Positions 41,181 to 51,319 are shown, counted from the first letter of the stretch. The stretch is 64,000 nucleotides of DNA from DASYPQ01 sp041488095 (GCA_041488095.1 JBGPOP010000002.1:102875-166874); one strand, 5' to 3'. Numbers and translations are program-made. Notes: generated by a model not told the origin, from the sequence alone.

Positions 41181-43874
41181 ATGGAGATTTCCACTCGCTA
41201 CACGCCCGCGGACCACGAAGCCTCCGTCTATCGGAGCTGGGAGGGGAGCGGCGGGTTCCAGCCGCGGCCGCCGCAGCACGGCGAGCGGACCTTCACGGTC
41301 ATGATCCCGCCGCCGAACGTCACCGGCGTGCTGCACATGGGGCACGCGCTCAACAACACGATCCAGGACATCGTGATCCGTCACCGGCGGATGAGTGGCT
41401 GGTGCGCGCTGTGGGTGCCCGGCACCGATCACGCCGGCATCGCCACGCAGGCGGTGGTCGAGCGAAAGCTCTTCGAGGAAGAGAAGAAGACTCGCAACGA
41501 CCTCGGCCGTGAAGCCTTTCTCGAGCGCGTGTGGAGCTGGAAGGAGAAGCACGGGAACTACATCCTCGAGCAGTTCCGCCGCATGGGATTCTCGTGCGAC
41601 TGGTCGCGCACGCGCTTCACGATGGAGCCGGGGATGTCCCGCGCGGTGCGCGAGGCGTTCGTGCGCCTGTGGGAGAAGGGACTCGTCTACCGCGGCCCGC
41701 GGCTCGTCAACTGGGATTGTGTCCTCGAGACCGCGGTCGGAGACGACGAGATCGAGTACGTGCAGCGCAAGGACAAGCTCTACCACATTCGCTATCCGAT
41801 CCAGGGCCGGGCGGGCGAGTACGTCAGCGTCGCCACCACGCGCCCCGAGACGATGCTGGGCGACACGGGTGTGGCCGTGAATCCGGGCGACGAGCGCTAC
41901 CAGGGGCTGATCGGCAGGACGCTCGTGCTTCCGATTCTCGGCCGCGAGATCCCGCTGATCGCCGATGAGACGGTCGACTCCGAGTTCGGCACGGGCGCAG
42001 TCAAGGTGACGCCCGGCCACGATCCGGAAGACTACGAGCGCGGTGCGCGGCACAGGCTCCCGATCGTGAACCTGTACGAGAAGGATGGGCGGCTGAACTC
42101 GAACGGTGGTCCCTACGCCGGCATGACGCGCGAGAAGGCGCGTGCCGAGATCGTGAAGAAGCTCGACGAGCTCGGACTGCTCGCCAAGGTCGAGCCGTAC
42201 GAGCACAGCGTCGCCGTTTCCGATCGCAGCAAGAGCGTGATCGAACCTCTCGTCAGCGAGCAGTGGTTCGTCAAGATGAAGCCGCTGGCCGAGCCCGCGA
42301 TCCGGGCGGTCAAGTCCGGCGCGTTGCGCTTCCGCCCCGAGCGCTGGACCAAGGTCTACCTCGACTGGCTCGAGAACGTGCGCGACTGGTGCATCAGCCG
42401 CCAGCTGTGGTGGGGGCACCAGATCCCGGTCTGGTACGACGAGGACGGCGTGCCCGTGGCTGCACGCGAAGACCTGGCCCTGGGGAGCCCGCACCCGAAC
42501 ACCGGGAAGCCCATCGTCCGGCAGGACGAGGATGTGCTCGACACATGGGCCTCGTCGTGGTTGTGGCCGTTCGCGACGCTCGGCTGGCCGGATCTCACCG
42601 ACGACCTCCAACGCTTCTACCCCACGCAGTTCCTGTCGACGGCGCGCGAGATCATCTACCTGTGGGTCGCGCGCATGGTGATGGCCGGCTACGAGTTCCT
42701 CGACCATCTGCCGGAGGAGAGCCGCTGCCCGTTCGAGGTGTGCTATGTGAACGCGACCGTTCTCGACAGCCAGGGCAAGCGCATGTCGAAGCAGGCCGGG
42801 AACGGCATCGACCCGATCGAGATGATCGACAAGTACGGGGCCGACGCGGTTCGCTTCAGCCTGATCCTGCTCACGAGGGAGGGCCAGGACGTCAAGCTCT
42901 CCCCCGACCGCTTCGAGCAGGGCTGGCGCTTCGGGAACAAGGTCTGGAACGCGGCGCGCTTCGTGCTCCTGAGCCTGGAGGGGCCGCGGAGCGACGGGAC
43001 TTCGGCGTCGGCGGCGCGCCTCGAGGACCGCTGGATCCTCTCGCGGCTCGCCGCCGCGCGCGAGGACGTCTCCGCCGCGCTCGAGGAGCACCGCTACAAC
43101 GACGCGGCGACCTCCCTCTACCGCTTCGTGTGGAACGACTTGTGCGATTGGTACCTCGAGATCGTCAAGCCGCGCATGTTGTCGCAGACCGATCCGACGG
43201 CCACGGCCGCGCGCGGGACGCTTGCGCGCGTGCTCTCCGACGCGCTCTCGATGCTGCACCCCTTCACGCCCTACATGACCGAGGTCCTGTGGAAGGCGCT
43301 CAACGAGAGGATCAGCCGCGCCGCGCCGATGCTGATGAATTCGCGCTGGCCCGACGGCGCGGGCCTCGTCCGCAATGCTGCGGCCGAGGTGGAGATGCAG
43401 ACCATCCAGGACCTCGTCCGCGCCGTTCGATCGGTCCGCCTCCTGACCGGGATCGGCGAGCGCAAGCCGCTCACGGTCCAGGTCGCGGCCCCGCGCGCAG
43501 CCGAACGAGCCGTGCTCGAAGCGCACGCGCAGACCGTCAAGTCGCTCGCCTTCCTCGAGTCCTGGGAGCTGCGGGAGTCGGTCCAGCGCCCCCCGAATTC
43601 GGCCGTTGCGGTCGCGGGATCGCTCGAGGCCTTCGTGTCCCTGACCGAGGACATCGACCTCGACAAGCTGCGCCAGTCGCTCGCGAAGCGCGCCGAGAAG
43701 GTGAAGGCCGGCATCGCGACCTGCGATGCCAGACTCGGCAACCCTGCCTTCGTCGAGCGCGCCGACCCCGACATCGTCGAGGAGGAGCGCTCGCGGCGCG
43801 CCGAGATGGCGCTCGAGCTCGCGCTGCTCGAGAAGAACGTCGCCGGACTCAGCGAGGGCGCCAGCTCACGTTGA
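41181..43874 (+). CDS. valS: valyl-tRNA synthetase
   Basis: An 897-residue class I synthetase. The HIGH motif is HMGH (residues 52-55) in IPPPNVTGVLHMGHAL; the editing domain is seen around TTRPETMLGDTGVAVNP and GTGAVKVTPGHDPEDYE; DVLDTWASSWLWPFATLGWP is family-typical; the KMSKS loop is RMSKQ (534-538). The anticodon-binding domain and a C-terminal coiled coil (LEDKLRQ-like DLDKLRQSLAKRAEKVKAGI) end it. The ATG at 41181 gives the standard start MEISTRYTPADHE. It overlaps the tail of the convergent SUMF1-like gene by 26 bp. Confidence 0.97.
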   Translation: MEISTRYTPADHEASVYRSWEGSGGFQPRPPQHGERTFTVMIPPPNVTGVLHMGHALNNTIQDIVIRHRRMSGWCALWVPGTDHAGIATQAVVERKLFEEEKKTRNDLGREAFLERVWSWKEKHGNYILEQFRRMGFSCDWSRTRFTMEPGMSRAVREAFVRLWEKGLVYRGPRLVNWDCVLETAVGDDEIEYVQRKDKLYHIRYPIQGRAGEYVSVATTRPETMLGDTGVAVNPGDERYQGLIGRTLVLPILGREIPLIADETVDSEFGTGAVKVTPGHDPEDYERGARHRLPIVNLYEKDGRLNSNGGPYAGMTREKARAEIVKKLDELGLLAKVEPYEHSVAVSDRSKSVIEPLVSEQWFVKMKPLAEPAIRAVKSGALRFRPERWTKVYLDWLENVRDWCISRQLWWGHQIPVWYDEDGVPVAAREDLALGSPHPNTGKPIVRQDEDVLDTWASSWLWPFATLGWPDLTDDLQRFYPTQFLSTAREIIYLWVARMVMAGYEFLDHLPEESRCPFEVCYVNATVLDSQGKRMSKQAGNGIDPIEMIDKYGADAVRFSLILLTREGQDVKLSPDRFEQGWRFGNKVWNAARFVLLSLEGPRSDGTSASAARLEDRWILSRLAAAREDVSAALEEHRYNDAATSLYRFVWNDLCDWYLEIVKPRMLSQTDPTATAARGTLARVLSDALSMLHPFTPYMTEVLWKALNERISRAAPMLMNSRWPDGAGLVRNAAAEVEMQTIQDLVRAVRSVRLLTGIGERKPLTVQVAAPRAAERAVLEAHAQTVKSLAFLESWELRESVQRPPNSAVAVAGSLEAFVSLTEDIDLDKLRQSLAKRAEKVKAGIATCDARLGNPAFVERADPDIVEEERSRRAEMALELALLEKNVAGLSEGASSR

Positions 43875-45588
43875 GGGGATCCGGCGCCAGACGCAGCGTC
43901 AGGCCGAACACGAACCCCTTCTGCCCCGACCGCGACGGCAGGCACAGGTCGAAACGCAGGAGCCGGCTGCCCTCGGGCGTCTTCGTCCCGCCGGTCTGCG
44001 GGACGGCGGAAGGATCCAGCCAGCTCGCGCGGCTCTCGCGCGCGTTCTCCCACTCGAGCTTGCACGGCAACGCCAGCCTGGGTCGGCCCGCGAGGTCGAT
44101 GAGGATCAGCTGGTCGAGCGTCACGTCGATGCGCAAGGCCTCTTCGAGCGGCACCTCCTCGGCGGAGCGGCCGGCGCTCGCGGAAAGCAGGCGCACACCC
44201 TTCGCCCTCCAGGAGACCAGGTAGGATCCGGCCGGCAGGTCGGGCTCGAGCAGGGCGACGTTCGTCGAGAGGAAGCCGAGCGACACGAGGTTCTCCGCCG
44301 CAGCCAGCTTCTCGAGCCCGCCCGGATCGTTCGCCGGCACCACACGGACGGGCGTGAACAGCGCGAATCGGTAGCCCGCGATCACGGCGTAGCCAGCCGG
44401 CGTCGGCCAGGGGGGAGGCGCAGGCGACGCGAGCGCCCCCGCGCTCGCCGTCGCCCAACCGTCCGCGCACACCGTCGCCTCGGTCGCGAACTCGACCGTT
44501 CCGCGCGCGTCGCGCGGGCGCACGTTGGGCGAGAGATCGTTCTCCAGGATCGCGATGGCGGTATCGAAGCCGGGTCGCGGGCTCGCCGCGCATCGGAAGC
44601 CCAGCGCGTCGGCGGCCTGCCCGCGATCGGCCGCGCGCCGCGTCGTGGCGCGCGCCATCAGCTTCCCGTTCTGGAAGGAGCCGCCGACGACGACGCGCTG
44701 CTCGCCGTTCCAGTCCGCGAGCGCGTTGATCTTGCGGCGCGCGGCGCCGAAGCCGACCTCGAGGACCCGGGGCTGGTACCCCGGGAAGGGGAGGTAGGGG
44801 CTCGACGTCCACTCCCACACGTTGCCGGCCAGGTCGAAGGCTCCCTGCCGGCTCGCTCCGGATGGGAATCTGCCGACCGGGGAAGCGCCCGACCTCTTCT
44901 CGGGCAGGCTCGTCGCGGCGTACTTCCCGTCTTCCCAATCGTTGCCCCAGGGGTAGGTGCGCGCGCTGTCGCCCCGCACGGCGCGCTCGTACTCGAGCTC
45001 GGTCATGAGGCGCAGGCCGGCCCAGCGCGCGTAGGCGCGGGCGTCGTTCCAGTCGACGAAGACGACCGGCTGCGGTCCATCGCCCGCGGGCACCTCCCAG
45101 GCGGGGCCTTCGATGCCGGGATCGTTCCAGTGCGCGAGCCACCACGCATGCCGGTCGAAGGGGAGCGGGTCGGGCGCGGCCTTGCCCTGGACGAGCGCCT
45201 GCGCGCGGAGGCTCTCCTGCTCGGCGAAGTGACGCGCGCGGCCCTGTTCGATCCGTGCCTCGCCCCACAGCTCGGGCGGGCGAACCCCGCTCGCCCGCAC
45301 GTGGACCGCGTACTGCTCGTTGGTCACCTCGGTCGCCATCAGCCAGAAGCCAGCCACGTCGACCTCGTGGCGCGGCGTCTCGGCCGAGAGCGCGCCGCCG
45401 TAGGCCTGTCCCTCCGCGTCGACGGCGATCAGGCGCTCCAGCTCGGCGTCCTCCGTCCCGACCTTGGTGCGCCCGCCCGGGACGAAGACCATGCCCGGAG
45501 GACCCTCGGTGGTCTTCGGCGTCTGGGCTGCGGCGAGCGAGGCCAGGACCAGCGTCGCGATCGGCCCTGCGAACGACCTCGCGCGCAT
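43849..45588 (-). CDS. SUMF1/FGE-fold secreted protein lacking the active cysteines
   Basis: A 579-residue exported protein (signal SFAGPIATLVLASLAAAQ). Residues ~30-345 have the formylglycine-generating-enzyme fold: GMVFVPGGRTKVGTED, FWLMATEVTNEQYAV, PVVFVDWNDARAYARWAGLRLMTELEYERA, GNVWEWTSSPY and a final GFRCAAS. In active FGE the segment after RGGS-x-x-N carries R-C-A-x-R; here it reads VVVGGSFQN then ARATTRR with no cysteine, so sulfatase activation is unlikely. The last ~230 residues are an extra beta-rich region. A GTG at 45600 overlapping the upstream stop is an alternative start. Downstream of a regulator in the same operon. Confidence 0.78.
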   Translation of the reverse strand: MRARSFAGPIATLVLASLAAAQTPKTTEGPPGMVFVPGGRTKVGTEDAELERLIAVDAEGQAYGGALSAETPRHEVDVAGFWLMATEVTNEQYAVHVRASGVRPPELWGEARIEQGRARHFAEQESLRAQALVQGKAAPDPLPFDRHAWWLAHWNDPGIEGPAWEVPAGDGPQPVVFVDWNDARAYARWAGLRLMTELEYERAVRGDSARTYPWGNDWEDGKYAATSLPEKRSGASPVGRFPSGASRQGAFDLAGNVWEWTSSPYLPFPGYQPRVLEVGFGAARRKINALADWNGEQRVVVGGSFQNGKLMARATTRRAADRGQAADALGFRCAASPRPGFDTAIAILENDLSPNVRPRDARGTVEFATEATVCADGWATASAGALASPAPPPWPTPAGYAVIAGYRFALFTPVRVVPANDPGGLEKLAAAENLVSLGFLSTNVALLEPDLPAGSYLVSWRAKGVRLLSASAGRSAEEVPLEEALRIDVTLDQLILIDLAGRPRLALPCKLEWENARESRASWLDPSAVPQTGGTKTPEGSRLLRFDLCLPSRSGQKGFVFGLTLRLAPDPLNVSWRPR

Positions 45589-45596
45589 CGCTGCGG

Positions 45597-46631
45597 TCAC
45601 CTCTGCACGCGGGGAGCGAGCCCGGCGGCGGCCAGGTCCTGGAGCGGCGCGCGGATCCAGCGCTCGCCATGGACCTCGAGCAGGTCCATGAAGGGATCGA
45701 GCACGGCCGGATCGAAGGCTTTTCCGCGCTGGGAGGAGAAGAAGTCGATCGTCCGGGGGAGCTCCCACATCTCCTTGTAGGAACGCTTGGTCGCCAGGGA
45801 GTCGAAGACCTCCGCCACGCACAGGATGCGGCCCTCGAGCGAGATCTGTTCGCCCGAGAGGCGCTTGGGATAGCCCGCGCCGTCGAAGCGCTCGTGGTGC
45901 TCGCCGACGAAGCGCCGGACGGCGGCGAGGTGCTCGTGGTTGCCGAGCTTCTTCGCCCCCAGCAGCGGGTGCTTCTTGACCTCCTCGAACTCGGCCGGGG
46001 AGAGCGGTCCGTTCTTGGTCAGGAACGAGAGGTCGTCGAGGTAGATCTTGCCGTAGTCGTGCGCGATCGCGGCGAGCTCGAGGCGCTCGGTGCGCGGCTC
46101 CTCCAGCCCGATCTTCTGCGCCAGGTAGCGGCAGTACTTGCGCGTGCGCGCTCCGTGGCCCGCAGTGTAGGGGTCGACGCGCTCGATCGTGTTCGCGACC
46201 ATCGCCGAGAGGATGTCGACGAGGTCGGTGAACGCCAGGTCAGGCCGGCCGATCTGGCGCTCGCGCAGCGAGCGCTGGATGAAGGTCGCCAGGACGATCG
46301 GGTCGACCGGCTTCTGGACGTAGTCGTGCGCGCCGGCCTTGATGGCCGAGACCGCGTTCTCGATCGCCGGGTAGCCGGTCATCAGCACGACGACGGCCTT
46401 GGGCTGAAGGTCGCGAGCTGCGGAGAGCACGAGGTTGCCGTCCGCGAAGCCGTCGAAGACGACGTCGGTGACGATCGCGTCGAACGCGATCGTGCGCATG
46501 AGCTGGAGCGCGATCTCGGGAGCGCGCGCGAGCGTCGTGTCGAAGCCCTGCGTGTCGAGGACGGCGGCGATGAGCTCGATCGTCCGGGCGTCGTCGTCGA
46601 CGAGGAGGACGGAGGGGCGCTGGTCGATCAT
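45597..46631 (-). CDS. response regulator with HD-GYP phosphodiesterase domain
   Basis: A 344-residue two-domain protein. The receiver has the acidic pocket LLVDDDARTIEL, the phosphoacceptor Asp in AIVTDVVFDGF and the conserved KPVDP lysine. The output is HD-GYP: AHDYGKIYLDDLSFL, EHHERFDGAGYPKRLSGEQI and CVAEVFDSLATKRSY. It should degrade cyclic di-GMP upon phosphorylation by an unidentified kinase. The ATG at 46631 (MIDQRPSVLLVDDD) is preferred. Unlike the protein at 14332 its receiver is intact. Divergent from the RluD-family gene. Confidence 0.92.
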   Translation of the reverse strand: MIDQRPSVLLVDDDARTIELIAAVLDTQGFDTTLARAPEIALQLMRTIAFDAIVTDVVFDGFADGNLVLSAARDLQPKAVVVLMTGYPAIENAVSAIKAGAHDYVQKPVDPIVLATFIQRSLRERQIGRPDLAFTDLVDILSAMVANTIERVDPYTAGHGARTRKYCRYLAQKIGLEEPRTERLELAAIAHDYGKIYLDDLSFLTKNGPLSPAEFEEVKKHPLLGAKKLGNHEHLAAVRRFVGEHHERFDGAGYPKRLSGEQISLEGRILCVAEVFDSLATKRSYKEMWELPRTIDFFSSQRGKAFDPAVLDPFMDLLEVHGERWIRAPLQDLAAAGLAPRVQR

Positions 46632-46717
46632 GATTCGGAGGACGGCGCGAAGGGCCGCGGTGCCGAGGACCCGGGGAAGGCAGGGATCGGTCGGCGCGAT
46701 CTTGCCACGCGGCCTGC

Positions 46718-46723
46718 TAGAGT
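46718..46723 (+). promoter_or_regulatory. candidate -10 element, leaderless pseudouridine synthase gene
   Basis: GCTAGAGT ends 8 bases before the ATG at 46732, leaving no room for a ribosome-binding site. This mirrors the UPF0210 start and suggests a leaderless transcript. The -35 region is poor. Confidence 0.35.
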
Positions 46724-46731
46724 TGAAGCCG

Positions 46732-47715
46732 ATGCACAGCTCCAAGAGGAAGATCGTGCTCGCCCTGCCGAAGGGGAAGCCGGGAAGGAGGCTCGATCAT
46801 GTGCTCGCGGATCTCGTCGAGGGCTGGTCGCGCAGCGCCCTGCAGGGGCTGATCAAGGCCGGGGCGGTGCGCCTCGACGGGGAGGTGGTCAAGAGGCCCG
46901 GGACGCTCCTGGTCGGGGGAGGGCGGGTCGAGATCGACCTCGATCCTCCGGCCGGGAAGGAAGAGCCGAGCGCGGCCGCCGCGGAGCTGCCGGTCGTGTT
47001 CGCAGACGCGCACCTGATCGTCGTCGACAAGCCCGCCGGGATGCTGACCCACGGGAACCCGACCAGCCGGGGCACGCGCAGGGAGAAGAGCGCGGCCGAT
47101 CTCCTGGTGGAGCGGTTCGGCCCGCTGCCCTCGCTGCACGGCGAGGACCGGCCCGGGATCGTTCACCGGCTCGACCGGGACACGAGCGGGCTCTTGATCG
47201 TCGGGCGGACGCGGGAGGCGCTCGAGACGCTGAAGCAGCGGTTCCAGGCGCGCGAGGTCGAGAAGACGTACCTCGCGATCGTGCGGGGCGCACCTCGCTT
47301 CGACTCGGACTGGATCGAGAAGCGACTCGGGCGCAATCGGGCGCGCCGCGACCGGATCAGCGTGGTGAAGGAGGGCGAGGGGCGCGAGGCGTCGACGTAC
47401 TACGAGGTGCGAGAGCGCTTCGACGGCTTCGCGCTGCTGGCGGTGTTCCCGAAGACGGGGCGCACGCACCAGGTGCGGGTGCACCTCGCATCGATCGGAC
47501 TGCCGCTCGTGGGAGAGCGGCTCTACCTGGCGCGCAACTCGCGTACGCTGCCGCTCCCGGCGGGTGCTCCCGTGCTCGTGCGCCATGCGCTGCACGCGCA
47601 TGCGCTCGCCTTCGCGCATCCGGCCACCGGCGAGCCGTTGCGCTTCGAGTCGCCGCTGCCGGCGGACATGGAGGCGGTGATCGAGTGGCTGCGGCAGAAT
47701 CGGCCGGAATCCTGA
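46732..47715 (+). CDS. RluD/RluA-family pseudouridine synthase
   Basis: A 327-residue enzyme with an N-terminal S4-like RNA-binding domain (RLDHVLADLVEGWSRSALQGLIKAGAVRLDG) and the catalytic core: LIVVDKPAGMLTHG, then IVHRLDRDTSGLLIV with catalytic Asp148, and GRTHQVRVHLASIGLPLVGE. RluD-type enzymes isomerise uridines in 23S rRNA helix 69 or other sites. The exact target cannot be assigned. The start follows a candidate -10 box directly. Confidence 0.92.
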   Translation: MHSSKRKIVLALPKGKPGRRLDHVLADLVEGWSRSALQGLIKAGAVRLDGEVVKRPGTLLVGGGRVEIDLDPPAGKEEPSAAAAELPVVFADAHLIVVDKPAGMLTHGNPTSRGTRREKSAADLLVERFGPLPSLHGEDRPGIVHRLDRDTSGLLIVGRTREALETLKQRFQAREVEKTYLAIVRGAPRFDSDWIEKRLGRNRARRDRISVVKEGEGREASTYYEVRERFDGFALLAVFPKTGRTHQVRVHLASIGLPLVGERLYLARNSRTLPLPAGAPVLVRHALHAHALAFAHPATGEPLRFESPLPADMEAVIEWLRQNRPES

Positions 47716-47736
47716 GGGGCGGGACCCGGCTCCGCG

Positions 47737-50700
47737 TCACTCCACGCGCAGCTTGAGGGCGCGCTCCTCCTGCCCCCTCACCTTGACGGGCTTGCTCGCC
47801 GACCGCCCGTCGAAAGCGGTCGCCGTCACCTTGTATTCGCCTGGCGGAAGCGGCCCGATGCGCTGCTCGGTCGAGGAGATCCCCTCGGAGAACAGGCTCT
47901 CCATGCTCTCCATGCCGAACAGCTCGCCCACCTCGTGCCCGTGCTCGTCGCGCACGCTGAAGCTCGCATGCAGCGTCTTGTCGCTCTTGTCCTCGACGGA
48001 GACGCGCAGCATCGTCCCCGGCCCGACGGCCAGCTCGACTTCAGCGGCCTCGCCTGCGCGGACCGGGATCGGCGCGGTCTCCGGCGACGCCAGGGTCTTC
48101 GTCCGCGCGCACAGCGTGTAGCGCCCAGCCGAAACGCCGCGGTAGGTGAAGCGCCCGTTCGCATCCGTCGCGACGCCCGAGAAGCGGTGCAGGACCTCGC
48201 CGCGCTCGTCGCGCACGAAGACCGTGGCGCCGGCGAGGGGTTGCCCGTCCGCCCCGCGCACGATCCCCGTGATCCGGCCCGCAGCCGACAGCTGCAGCTC
48301 GACGCCCTCGAGAACCTTGTCCTTCTCGACGACCAGGCCGGTCTTGACCACGCGACCCCAGGCGACCTCGCTCTCGTCCCCGAAGTTGCCCGGTCCGTTG
48401 CCGGCGCCGCCCGCGGCGACGGCGTAGGTTCCCGGATGCAGACCCTGGAACTCGAAACGTCCGCGCTCGTCCGTGCTCACGCCTTCGCCGCCGTCCATCA
48501 TCCCCAGCGGCGAAAGTCCGCCGCTCCTGAGCAGGTCGACCGCGACATTCTCGACGGGCGCGCCGTCGGGGCCGCGCACGACTCCGCGGAGGCCGCCGGT
48601 CGGCAGCTCGATGTCCACGCGGTGCTCCTTCTCCTCGGGGATCGTGGCGTGGAATTCCATCCCGCCCCCAAGACCCATTTCGCGCTGGTAGCTGAGGACC
48701 ACGTCGCCGGGCTCGTCGAGCGAGAGCTCGTAGTCACCGCTCTCGCGCACCTTGCCCATCTTGAGCTTGGAGAGCAGCGATCCGCCTTCGCCGACGCACA
48801 CGATCATCCCCGTTCGCACCGGCTCGCCCGCCTGGGTCACCCTTCCGAAGACGCGCACGGGAGCCTTGGGCGGCGCGCCGAGCACGACGTGCGTCGTCTC
48901 GTTCTCCTTGATCTCCGCCGAGGTCATCTTGATCTTGGAGAACACCTCGGCGATGTCCATGTCCCCGCCGTCCGCCGCCTTCCTGGCCATCTCCTCCGCC
49001 TCGGCCTGGGCGGGCTCCACGATGACCTGGTAGGTCCCGGGGGTGAGGTTGTCGACCGCGAATTGGCCCAGCGCATCGACGCGCACCTGTCGCATCTCCT
49101 GGGCGGTCATCGACATGACTTGCACGTTGCGCCCGGCGGCGTGGCCGCCGCGCTCGTCGAAGACCTCCCCGGTCAGGCGGCCTCCGCGGCGCAATCGCAG
49201 GACCACACCTTCGATCGTCTGGCCGGCGGCTATCTGCACGGGCCAGGGCTCGCTCTTGGCGAAGCCCTTGGCATCGGCCGTCAAGGCCACGCTTCCGACC
49301 GGGAGGTTCTTGAGGTGGAAGGCGCCCTTCGGGTCGGTCTCGGCCGACCCGTGGTCGTCCTGGGGCGAGAAGAACCCCCCTGTCCCGGTGTTCCCGACGA
49401 CCTCGGCGCTGGCGGTGGGCCGGCCATCGGGATCGAGGACGACTCCCGAGGCGCTCCCGGCGCGCGCGAGCTGGATGAGGAGCGGCGGCTCCTTGCGTGG
49501 GACTTCCACCTCGAGATCGTCCTCGGACTTGACGTAGCCGTCCGCCTCCGCCTCGAGGTTCCATTTTCCGGCTTGCAGCCCGGTCAGCAGGAAGGAGCCG
49601 TCCTCGCTCTCGAAGGTCTGCGACTTCCAGGCGACGTTGTGCGCCAGCTCGCCCATCTCGAGGGCGTCCGACGACGGGTGCGCGTTGATCCCGAACTTCT
49701 TCACGGGGCTGCCGAGATCGTCGACCACGCGCCCGCCGAGCCCGACCGGAGCCTTGAGCGCCAGGACGACATCCGTCGATCCTGCGGCGACCCCGGGCAG
49801 CACGGCCGACCACTGAGGCAGATTCTCCCCGGGCGCGTTGGCCTGGCCCCCGGCTGCGACCTCGAGCGCCCGGTGTGCCGTCGCGCTCAACGTGAACGGG
49901 CCCGATCCGAGCCCGGAGATCGAGAACTCGCCCTGTGCGCCGGTCTTGCTGCTGCGCTCGTAGGTCCCGCCGTCCGTGTGGACGCGCGTGCGACCCCCGG
50001 TGTCGGGGTCGGGAGCGACCTTGACCGTCGCGACGACGGAGGCTCCTGCCGCAGGCGACCCATCCGGCCATGTGACCGTGCCGCCGACGCGATTGCCCCG
50101 GAAAAGGACGAGCGAGATCCCACTGCGGGTCTCTCCGTCCTTCAGGACGAATTCATCGCTCTGACCGGGGACATAGCCGTCGAGCTCGACGGTGAGATGC
50201 GTCTTGCCCGGGGGGATGCCGAACACCTCGAAGTCACCGTCGGCTGCGGTTGTCGAGTCCCGCCCGGAGGATCCGCCGCTCCAGGACCCGATGCCGAACC
50301 GCATCTCCTGCCGGAAGCGCACACGTGTCGAAGCGAGCCCGGAACCGGCCTCGTCGATCACCCTGCCGATCGCCCGGCCGCCCAGTTGGAACTCGAGTCG
50401 GCACTCGTACTTCTTGCCGGCGATCAACGCCAGCTCGGCCGCGTGCGCGTTCATCAGCCTCTCGGGGCGCACGTCGATCTGCGAACGGAAGTCGACCGGC
50501 AGGCCGCGCAGCTCGAAGCTCGAGTCGGCGCCGACCGTGTCCGTGCGGCGGCGGACGAGGGACGGTCCCTTCCAGCGTCGCCCCTCGGTCGAGTTCGGGA
50601 AGCCGAAGAACTCGACCGGTGCGCCCGTGGGCGTATCCTCGGGGGCCGCGCCGGGCGGAGGGATGCAGGTGCCGACGAGCCAGGCTCCGAGCGCGGGCGC

Positions 50701-51294
50701 GAGGGCGAGGGGCTCCTTGCGCCCCGGCACGTCGAGGTGCAGGACCTCCTCGAGGAACAGGAAGCGCCCGTCGAGCAGGATGCAGGCCGACTTCGCGTCG
50801 TTGGGGAGGGGGATGCGGAACCTGTCCCCGGCTTCGAGGGGACGGTGCGACCACCAGCCTTGCTGCAGCCGGCCCTCGCGCACGAGCGCCGGCAGATCGT
50901 CCTCGGAGCCGCGCAGGCCTCGGCTCGCGGCGTCCTCGAAGGCCCACACCTGGAGGGTCTCGTCGGGCGGCGAATCCTTCGGCACCCGCACGCTGCCTTC
51001 GATCCAGAGCGCGCCCTGGAGCGGGAATGTCTCCGTGCGCGCGGCGAGCTCGGCGGCTGCGGCCGACTTGTCCAAACCCGCGGCGGCGCGCGCGGCCTCG
51101 CCGGTCGCGTCGGCGGGAGTCTCGAGCAGGCTCGTCCCGCTCGCCGGGGTCTCGCTCCCGCGCGCTTCCTCGGCGACGTCCGCGCGCGCCGGCGCCGGCT
51201 GCGCGGGATTCCCCTCCAGCGCGCGCCAGAGGAGGAACAGTCCGAGCGCTACAGCCAGAAGGACTGCGACGAGCGCGAACGGCTTCTTGCCCAA
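47737..51294 (-). CDS. large membrane-anchored protein of carboxypeptidase-regulatory-like repeats (copy 1)
   Basis: A 1,185-residue protein with one N-terminal transmembrane helix (FALVAVLLAVALGLFLLW) and a very long extracytoplasmic part made of beta-sandwich repeats. Repeat openings such as GIVRGADGQPLAGATVFV, GVVRGPDGAPVENVAVDL and GEVFDERGGHAAGRNVQV recur about every 90 residues, as in CarboxypepD_reg/CNA_B-like folds. No catalytic motif is seen. A strong GGGGAGGT precedes the TTG start. It shares anchor, repeat plan and the block HVVLGAPP with its upstream neighbour, from which it is separated by 25 bp, so it is a tandem duplicate in one operon. Confidence 0.75.
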   Translation of the reverse strand: MGKKPFALVAVLLAVALGLFLLWRALEGNPAQPAPARADVAEEARGSETPASGTSLLETPADATGEAARAAAGLDKSAAAAELAARTETFPLQGALWIEGSVRVPKDSPPDETLQVWAFEDAASRGLRGSEDDLPALVREGRLQQGWWSHRPLEAGDRFRIPLPNDAKSACILLDGRFLFLEEVLHLDVPGRKEPLALAPALGAWLVGTCIPPPGAAPEDTPTGAPVEFFGFPNSTEGRRWKGPSLVRRRTDTVGADSSFELRGLPVDFRSQIDVRPERLMNAHAAELALIAGKKYECRLEFQLGGRAIGRVIDEAGSGLASTRVRFRQEMRFGIGSWSGGSSGRDSTTAADGDFEVFGIPPGKTHLTVELDGYVPGQSDEFVLKDGETRSGISLVLFRGNRVGGTVTWPDGSPAAGASVVATVKVAPDPDTGGRTRVHTDGGTYERSSKTGAQGEFSISGLGSGPFTLSATAHRALEVAAGGQANAPGENLPQWSAVLPGVAAGSTDVVLALKAPVGLGGRVVDDLGSPVKKFGINAHPSSDALEMGELAHNVAWKSQTFESEDGSFLLTGLQAGKWNLEAEADGYVKSEDDLEVEVPRKEPPLLIQLARAGSASGVVLDPDGRPTASAEVVGNTGTGGFFSPQDDHGSAETDPKGAFHLKNLPVGSVALTADAKGFAKSEPWPVQIAAGQTIEGVVLRLRRGGRLTGEVFDERGGHAAGRNVQVMSMTAQEMRQVRVDALGQFAVDNLTPGTYQVIVEPAQAEAEEMARKAADGGDMDIAEVFSKIKMTSAEIKENETTHVVLGAPPKAPVRVFGRVTQAGEPVRTGMIVCVGEGGSLLSKLKMGKVRESGDYELSLDEPGDVVLSYQREMGLGGGMEFHATIPEEKEHRVDIELPTGGLRGVVRGPDGAPVENVAVDLLRSGGLSPLGMMDGGEGVSTDERGRFEFQGLHPGTYAVAAGGAGNGPGNFGDESEVAWGRVVKTGLVVEKDKVLEGVELQLSAAGRITGIVRGADGQPLAGATVFVRDERGEVLHRFSGVATDANGRFTYRGVSAGRYTLCARTKTLASPETAPIPVRAGEAAEVELAVGPGTMLRVSVEDKSDKTLHASFSVRDEHGHEVGELFGMESMESLFSEGISSTEQRIGPLPPGEYKVTATAFDGRSASKPVKVRGQEERALKLRVE

Positions 51295-51319
51295 GCGGAC
51301 CTCCCCGGGAGACCCCTCT

